Assembly: GCF_963855985.1 (NCBI RefSeq) | Contig: NC_087104.1 | Coordinates: 806,001-870,000, forward strand | Length of the DNA stretch: 64,000 bases | Reading direction: 5' to 3' | From: Ostrinia nubilalis | Lineage: Eukaryota > Arthropoda > Insecta > Lepidoptera > Crambidae | Part shown: positions 61,301-64,000 of the stretch, piece by piece | Layout: each line of letters begins with the position of its first letter | How positions within the stretch are numbered: position 1 is the stretch's first letter | Position numbers and translations under genes: made by a program | The notes under the pieces: generated by a model | Database searches by the model: none | What the model was told of the DNA's origin: nothing | Seen by the model: the letters and a program-made list of their open reading frames with translations, nothing else

Positions 61301-61603
61301 ATATTGTTGTCCTCGAAGCCACGACAGAAAGCCGCGGTCAATGGTGCCAACGCAAACGAAGCTGTAGGAAATGGAGCTGCAGGAAATGGAATTGCAGGAA
61401 ACGGTACTGTCTCAAATGGAACAGTAGATGCAGTTGTAAAGAACGGTACGGCAAATGGAACGGCAGTTAACGGAATTTCAGCCAATGGAACTACGCTTAA
61501 CGGAACTGGAACTACGCTGAATGGTACTTCATTCAATGGGTCAGCACTGAATGGCCACGCTTTGAAAGAACAAGTAACAACGGCTAAAGATAAAGATGCG
61601 TAG
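37368..61603 (+). CDS. nrf-6-like: NRF-6-like membrane acyltransferase, copy 3 (complete)
   Basis: Complete gene of 14 exons, 716 residues: 37368-37455, 44257-44396, 50448-50633, 51493-51631, 55156-55264, 55661-55745, 56096-56262, 56570-56648, 56969-57072, 58003-58176, 58916-59066, 59928-60117, 60689-60831, 61208-61603 (TAG). Exon phases equal those of copy 2. The first ATG is used; an in-frame ATG four codons on (37380) would also give a good signal peptide (MKLLFVCLVALA). NRF domain about residues 30-145 (YGLCLTQTCRQF); acyltransferase-3-like membrane domain about 150-610. The consensus-like HGIRVITAILVILGH, RFLR, DCRNYW and WYLACD motifs are all present, so this copy keeps the most intact motif set of the three. 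After the last membrane segment (YLLVEAPFAQLVRILL) comes a tail of about 90 residues with 13 Asn-Gly pairs and 8 Asn-Gly-Thr/Ser sequons. Intron 1 is 6.8 kb and intron 2 is 6.1 kb, both repeat-filled. Confidence 0.93.
38889..38997 (-). mobile_element. RTE-type LINE 3' end fragment (ATG tail family)
   Basis: (CATCAT)n, CTCAGCCATAGGACGTCCAC, GCGGCCTGCGTCCAGCGCC. Antisense. Confidence 0.75.
40500..40632 (+). mobile_element. RTE-type LINE 3' end fragment (ATG tail family)
   Basis: Sense orientation: CATCCACAAGGTGGACTAAC, GGGGAAGGCCTATGTTCAGC, then (ATG)n at 40616-40640. Confidence 0.75.
41012..41230. mobile_element. MITE with GATTCGACCAAAC ends
   Basis: GATTCGACCAAACTTTTAGC at the left and GTTTGATCGAATCCACC at the right. 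Inner sequence ACTGACACATTGATAGTTTC is shared with the interrupted copy at 59592-59875 (inverted). Confidence 0.7.
42226..42860 (+). mobile_element. Tc1-like transposon remnant
   Basis: Terminal repeats CACTCGCGAGCAAAAGTATG of about 80 bases, flanked by TA. Around 42555-42760 a frame encodes the transposase DNA-binding domain: AAQIIALLQEGLSQRAVARQ, then SQSWVSKVLRRFRETG. This is the helix-turn-helix part only; the DDE catalytic domain is missing, so it is a deleted non-autonomous copy. Confidence 0.85.
43440..43685 (-). repeat. Dispersed 230-bp repeat, inverted
   Basis: Complement of the full unit, from TTTGTTTGTCACCTGTCATC to GGGAATAGTCCCGT. Confidence 0.75.
43745..43905 (+). mobile_element. 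Second tRNA-derived SINE type
   Basis: B box GGTTCGATCCCC at 43800-43811 after an A-box-like GTTGGACTAGTCG. A related inverted head is at 44085-44190. Not a working tRNA gene: no acceptor stem closes. Confidence 0.5.
44085..44190 (-). mobile_element. tRNA-derived SINE fragment, inverted
   Basis: Minus-strand B box GGTTCGGTCCCC within CGCGGGTTCGGTCCCCGCCG, related to 43745-43905. Ends about 65 bases before exon 2 of copy 3. Confidence 0.5.
44410..44650 (-). mobile_element. RTE-type LINE 3' end (CGAA tail family)
   Basis: TTTCAGCCGAATGACGTCCA through the region coding GRPPTRWTDDLVKVAG on the minus strand. About 240 bases; starts 14 bases into the intron after exon 2 of copy 3. Confidence 0.8.
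45747..45850 (-). mobile_element. RTE-type LINE 3' end fragment (ATG tail family)
   Basis: (CAT)n, TTTTAGCTATAGGACGTCCA, ATTGGTAGCGGCCTGCGTCA. Antisense. Confidence 0.7.
45960..46075 (-). repeat. Dispersed 230-bp repeat, decayed fragment
   Basis: TTAACTTTCATTGG..., ACTGGAGTTACATTGGTCGG, GGAATAGTCCCGT. Highly diverged. Confidence 0.5.
46398..46519. mobile_element. Hairpin MITE
   Basis: ATGCCCGTTTTCTCCATCAA...CCTAATATTTAAGTAACCCC on the left pairs with the right arm (GGGGTCACTTAAAAATTAGG ... AACAGGCAT). Arms about 46 bases, loop about 25. Confidence 0.75.
46652..46922 (+). mobile_element. tRNA-headed SINE (full length)
   Basis: Head GCCGTTTGGTGTAGTGGTTC (A box), CCCGGGTTCGATTCCCGGCC (B box), body TGACGGGTCTGGGTGTTTTC, 3' part TAGTACAAGCTTTGCTTAGT and (TTTA)n tail. 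Same family as 25633-25910. Confidence 0.85.
47535..48430. mobile_element. Fold-back element related in style to 23938-24726
   Basis: Arms 47535-47624 and 48346-48430: CCTTTTGTACCCTTTGCACC and complement, with a palindromic CACCACTGGTGGTG core. Flanks GGGAAATC and TTGAAATC agree in 6 of 8 positions, a likely worn 8-bp duplication. The interior contains a second inverted repeat (48022-48222) and no transposase. Confidence 0.7.
48022..48222. repeat. Inverted repeat inside the fold-back element
   Basis: CTACATACAACGAATAA and GTACCAGGGCAACAT on the left; ATGTTGCCCTGGTAC and TTATTCGTTGTATGTAG... on the right. Looks like a MITE inserted in the larger element. Confidence 0.65.
49340..49500 (+). mobile_element. 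Non-LTR retrotransposon 3' tail
   Basis: GAACTAATTTAATTAGTCTA, AATAAAGAAAATTTTGATTT ending in (GATTTT)n. Likely a LINE 3' terminus; no protein is readable. Confidence 0.5.
49905..50127 (-). mobile_element. RTE-type LINE 3' end (ATG tail family)
   Basis: (CAT)n at 49905-49920, TTTCAGCCATAGGACGTCCA, through the complement of the conserved C-terminal coding region. Interrupted at 50127 by the MITE half. Confidence 0.8.
50128..50270. mobile_element. Half copy of the 27727-27935 MITE
   Basis: GCACACTCACTGCGGGCGCC..., AATTACGCGCGAGCGATAGG, TTCTACGTGCTCACGGACC. Only the right half remains, abutting the LINE fragment. Confidence 0.75.
50693..50806. mobile_element. TGACGTCA-bearing repeat fragment
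   Basis: ACCAGAACGTCGATGTGACG and GACGTCACGGCCGCCAGGTG match the elements at 59388-59562 and 62588-62731. Partial; in intron 3 of copy 3. Confidence 0.6.
52215..52515 (+). repeat. SINE-related composite repeat
   Basis: GAGGATGTGGTCTACACTCC...GCCAGACGGGTTGGGGAGGC at 52250-52310 recurs at 55498-55590; the rest (52360-52515) matches the body of the SINE at 4296-4617. Confidence 0.6.
52575..52625 (+). mobile_element. RTE-type LINE 3' end fragment (CGAA tail family)
   Basis: GGGGGCCTTTGTCCAGGAGT..., GAAAACGAAC. Short sense relic. Confidence 0.5.
52771..53177. mobile_element. CAGGGTGTCCCA-end MITE
   Basis: Same family as 22095-22480: CAGGGTGTCCCAGAATGGGT both ends, TA flanks, arms with TAATGTACTAT. 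Intronic in copy 3. Confidence 0.85.
53586..54848 (-). mobile_element. Tc1-like transposon remnant with transposase C-terminus
   Basis: Terminal inverted repeats of over 55 bases (ATTAAAATAAACCTTGTTTA at 53588; complement ending 54845). On the minus strand 54045-53715 reads LMHDNVHIRR, then WPAQSPDLNPIEHAWDMLQR (with the Glu of the DDE triad) to RDYYYFKN stop. N-terminal domain and first Asp residues are not seen; there are frame breaks near 53990. MITEs sit inside (54483-54573, 54713-54783). Confidence 0.8.
54483..54573. mobile_element. Short MITE nested in the Tc1-like remnant
   Basis: GGTCGCACCACCTATCTTTA and its counterpart AAGATGGTGCAACCCAGCC; centre ATAACCGGTGCTTTTTGTAT as in 30580-30690. 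Confidence 0.7.
55498..55590 (+). repeat. Dispersed repeat, short copy
   Basis: CAGGAGCACGACCCTCTACT, GGCAAATGGAGGATTTGGCA, CCAGACGGATTGGGGAGGCT; second copy of the unit at 52215-52310. In intron 5 of copy 3, not an exon. Confidence 0.65.
57640..57720. repeat. Dispersed repeat fragment
   Basis: GACGAGATTCCGATATTTCG, GCAGTCGCATGCACCATGAT, CGCGGCACGAAAGAACTG. I recognise this as a common lepidopteran repeat motif, from memory only. Rest of this intron (57073-58002) shows nothing else. Confidence 0.35.
59388..59562. mobile_element. MITE with perfect TGACGTCA hairpin
   Basis: Ends TACAACCCGGCCGAGTTAAC and complement. Inside, 59421-59448 and 59455-59482 are perfect 28-base inverted arms (CATCCGTGACGTCACATCAA...) around a 6-base loop, giving two TGACGTCA sites. 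In intron 11 of copy 3. Confidence 0.8.
59592..59875. mobile_element. MITE interrupted by another MITE
   Basis: Inverted copy of 41012-41230 split near 59703: the outer halves join as ...ACTGGCACATTG / GAGTTATTCTCGGATAAAAG. The insert (about 59703-59826) has ends GTCTAGACAAAGTGC and GCGTTTTGTCTAG. Confidence 0.75.
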
Positions 61604-61644
61604 ATGTTACTAGTATTAAAGGTAGCAATTGCAAAGGCATGAAA

Positions 61645-61650
61645 AATAAA
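61645..61650 (+). terminator. Polyadenylation signal of copy 3
   Basis: AATAAA about 41 bases after the TAG of copy 3. A CAGGGTGT-type MITE begins about 27 bases later, so this would be the 3' end before the repeat. Confidence 0.6.
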
Positions 61651-61676
61651 GATAATTACAAATTTTGTTACATGTA

Positions 61677-61857
61677 CAGGGTGTTAGGTAAATGGGTAGG
61701 TATATTAGCCGACGCTAGCCCATGTTAACTTATGCATATAAATGGTATGGCGAAGTCAGAAAGATTTCATCATTTTAATTTTTTAAATGTTCATACAAAA
61801 TAAAATTTATAAAATCAGATTTGTGTCGGCTCATATATCCATTTACCTAACATCCTG
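61677..61857. mobile_element. CAGGGTGT-end MITE after copy 3
   Basis: CAGGGTGTTAGGTAAATGG and CCATTTACCTAACATCCTG, flanked by TA. 27 bases after the copy 3 polyadenylation signal. Confidence 0.75.
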
Positions 61858-62587
61858 TATAGCAATGGATGTAACATTTCGTCTAAAGCTATATTATCAT
61901 GGGTTTTGTCAACGATACTGATTTTTGTATACTTAGCAGTAGTAATGATACGTGCAAGTACTACAAGGCTCTATAAATATAAAACTACTGTTAGGCATTC
62001 CAGAAAATGGCTGTATGATCAAATATTTCATAGTTTAAGCTATGGGTGGAAGTATAAATGAGAATGTTAGCTAATTAATAAATACTATTATACATCTAGA
62101 CAACGTAGAAATCATTTTGTTATCAAGATCGATTCGATATAGAGTTCTGCGAAGGTATTTCGTTATTAGAAAGTATCGCAGCGAAAGTATTACATAACGA
62201 ATCCATATTAAATAATAATGTGATTATCTAGAACTAGATTGTAGGCACTTGCCTAAAATATTGTTGCCATTAATTTAATTTAGGTTTATGTTTTATACAT
62301 GCCAATCGGAATATTAGAATTAGGAGCCGAAACTAGGGAATAACTGCAATATGTAGTAAAAACCAGCGGGGTAATTCAAATGCATTTGTCGACAGTAGAA
62401 ATCGTCTGTCAAATAATTTTCTAGTAATCAATTTTGAACTGATTGTCAAGGTAATACAGTTGAAAATTGAATATCAAAGCCAGACGATTCCTAATGTCAT
62501 TCTGCCGATAGTAGATGCCAAATTTCCAATATCAGGTCTTTTGATTCTTGTCGTATTAATTCAATCGTTAGTCTAAAGTTAAACGTA

Positions 62588-62731
62588 CGACCCGGTCAAG
62601 TTAACTGCGCACTTGGCAGCCGTGACGTCACATCGACGCTCTGGTATAGGGCGAACGCAGGGAGGTGTGCGGGTAAGTGGGAGGGAGAGTCGCATTCCAG
62701 CGAGGTGCGCTTAGCTCGATCGGGTTGTAGT
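62588..62731. mobile_element. TGACGTCA-bearing MITE
   Basis: GACCCGGTCAAGTTAACTGC start, GCCGTGACGTCACATCGACG inside, end GCTCGATCGGGTTGTA. One TGACGTCA site; shorter than 59388-59562. Confidence 0.7.
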
Positions 62732-62802
62732 ATGATAACAACGAGCACATATTTACTAAATATGAGATACACACTGTCAAAACGCAATTCCATAGATAAA
62801 AT

Positions 62803-62849
62803 ATCATTCTTCCGATTACTTGTCACCCTACCGTAATCGGAAGAATGAT
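62803..62849. other. Hairpin with 17-base perfect arms
   Basis: ATCATTCTTCCGATTAC (62803-62819) and GTAATCGGAAGAATGAT (62833-62849) with a 13-base loop. May be the centre of a MITE or a structured transcript; no further support. Confidence 0.4.
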
Positions 62850-63157
62850 CTAAAAACAACGTAACCCTTTAACTATCGAAAGGCCTCCTAGCCCCCGGAT
62901 CTCAAATGTTGACCTTATTCAAAATATCACAACTTTCAAAATATTGAAACTGCACTTCGCATATTTCTGCCAATTCTGCCAACTCTTTTGAGGAGTGATG
63001 TCATAAAAAATTGCCGCATCGTATAGATCCTTTACTCTAAAGCACCTAGTCAAGGCATAATTGTATAACTGTGGTGAGTATTTTGTGATGTATCAATGTT
63101 TTCATTTGTACGTTTAATGAATGTAATTTTATTAGTTGTTATAAATAAGGTGGCTGT

Positions 63158-63165
63158 AATAATAA
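63158..63165 (+). terminator. Possible distal polyadenylation signal
   Basis: A TAATAAAT hexamer context followed by a T-rich stretch, 1.5 kb beyond the stop of copy 3. It could serve a long alternative 3' UTR of copy 3 or simply be chance in AT-rich DNA. Confidence 0.2.
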
Positions 63166-64000
63166 ATTGTTTTCACGTTTTTAATTTTATTTTATTTTAA
63201 CAAAATTACAAATCGTAATCTTAGAACCATCACAATCGTGCTAAATGAAATAAACATACAATCCAACAGATTCTGTAATCACTCATGATTTGTCGTGCAC
63301 CTATAAGTCACATCATGGCGTTAAGTTTTATGCCACATGCACACTTAATATGTATATCTTTAATATTAACAAGATCGGGACGGAAACCTAAATAGAGCCC
63401 TAATTTATTATAACGACATGACATTTTATGGCACTAAAAATAACCATAAGTTGCTTTGAATATAACATTTTAAAGGCAAGTATGGACCACGATCATGAAT
63501 TTCAAGTCTTAGAAAATAAGAGACAGTGTTGTAGTATTTAAGTCTCCATTTTGTTTTAGTTCTTTAGAATAGAACCAACTGGGTTTTTTTACAGTCAGTA
63601 TAGTAGCAATTGTAAAAAAATCACAAATATTCTTAATCTCTATAGCTCTGGACGTAGCTACTTTATCAGTTTGGTCATATTTTGTGGTCCAAGAGCTTAA
63701 TATTCACTCTACCCAACTTAAATGCTATGCTATAAAATTACATCTAAAAGAACTTACCTATGTTACTACTTATTTTTGGTAAACACCCATTACCTATTGA
63801 CTGCTTTTTGACTTTGAGCAATATCTCGTCGCTATACCTTAGCCTAGTTAATCTAAATTATTGTTTGATCCATGCAAACACTGAATTTTAAGTTTCTTAT
63901 TTGTTCTAATTGAGCTATTCGATGCCAAAAATATTAACTAATTTCCTTATAAAAACTCGTAGTATCACATCTTTAACATTCGCGACAACTATTATCAGGG

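Larger units (their letters stand above)
61651..64000. other. Downstream region of copy 3
   Basis: AT-rich DNA with a CAGGGTGT MITE (61677-61857), a TGACGTCA-bearing element (62588-62731) and a 17-bp-arm hairpin (62803-62849). Nothing recognisable is seen from 63180 to 64000. Confidence 0.5.

Overview
The window looks like part of a lepidopteran (moth or butterfly) nuclear genome. The evidence is AT-rich intronic DNA with GT-AG introns, a tRNA-headed SINE, many 3' ends of RTE-clade non-LTR retrotransposons, Helitron-like pieces ending in a GCGGGC...AAAGCTAGT-type tail, and dozens of short inverted-repeat elements, all of kinds I know from lepidopteran genomes. The species cannot be named from the sequence alone.

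The only cellular genes I can support are three paralogues of the 'nose resistant to fluoxetine' (NRF-6-like) family, multipass membrane proteins of the acyltransferase-3 superfamily. Copy 1 is on the minus strand (exons from 15785 down to 977; its last exons lie beyond the left edge). Copy 2 is on the plus strand (18057-28311, 14 exons, 677 residues). Copy 3 is on the plus strand (37368-61603, 14 exons, 716 residues). Copies 1 and 2 are head to head across about 2.3 kb; copies 2 and 3 are in tandem. All three have the same order of parts: signal peptide ending near a V-I-Y-x-L motif, a cysteine-containing luminal NRF domain, then a membrane domain of about 11 segments with the His and RxxR motifs of acyltransferase-3 proteins. 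Intron positions and phases match, except that copy 1 lacks two introns. Copies 2 and 3 have unusual Asn-Gly-rich C-terminal tails, strongest in copy 3.

The rest is introns and intergenic DNA dominated by mobile elements. Layout: 1-970, last visible intron of copy 1, with a 72-bp tandem repeat; 977-15785, copy 1, with several fold-back elements and an internally deleted RTE reverse-transcriptase fragment; 15786-18056, shared upstream region; 18057-28311, copy 2; 28337-37367, intergenic repeats including a 178-bp tandem array; 37368-61603, copy 3, with a 6.8-kb first intron carrying a Tc1-like remnant; 61650-64000, downstream DNA. The repeats worth most attention are a transposon nested in another with intact target duplications (23757-24982), a fold-back element made of alternating 15/16-bp units (8332-9737), an inverted-repeat element sitting in a splice donor of copy 2 (18637-19064), and a group of MITEs carrying TGACGTCA palindromes. 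I found no CRISPR array, operon or other prokaryotic system, and no free-standing RNA gene.
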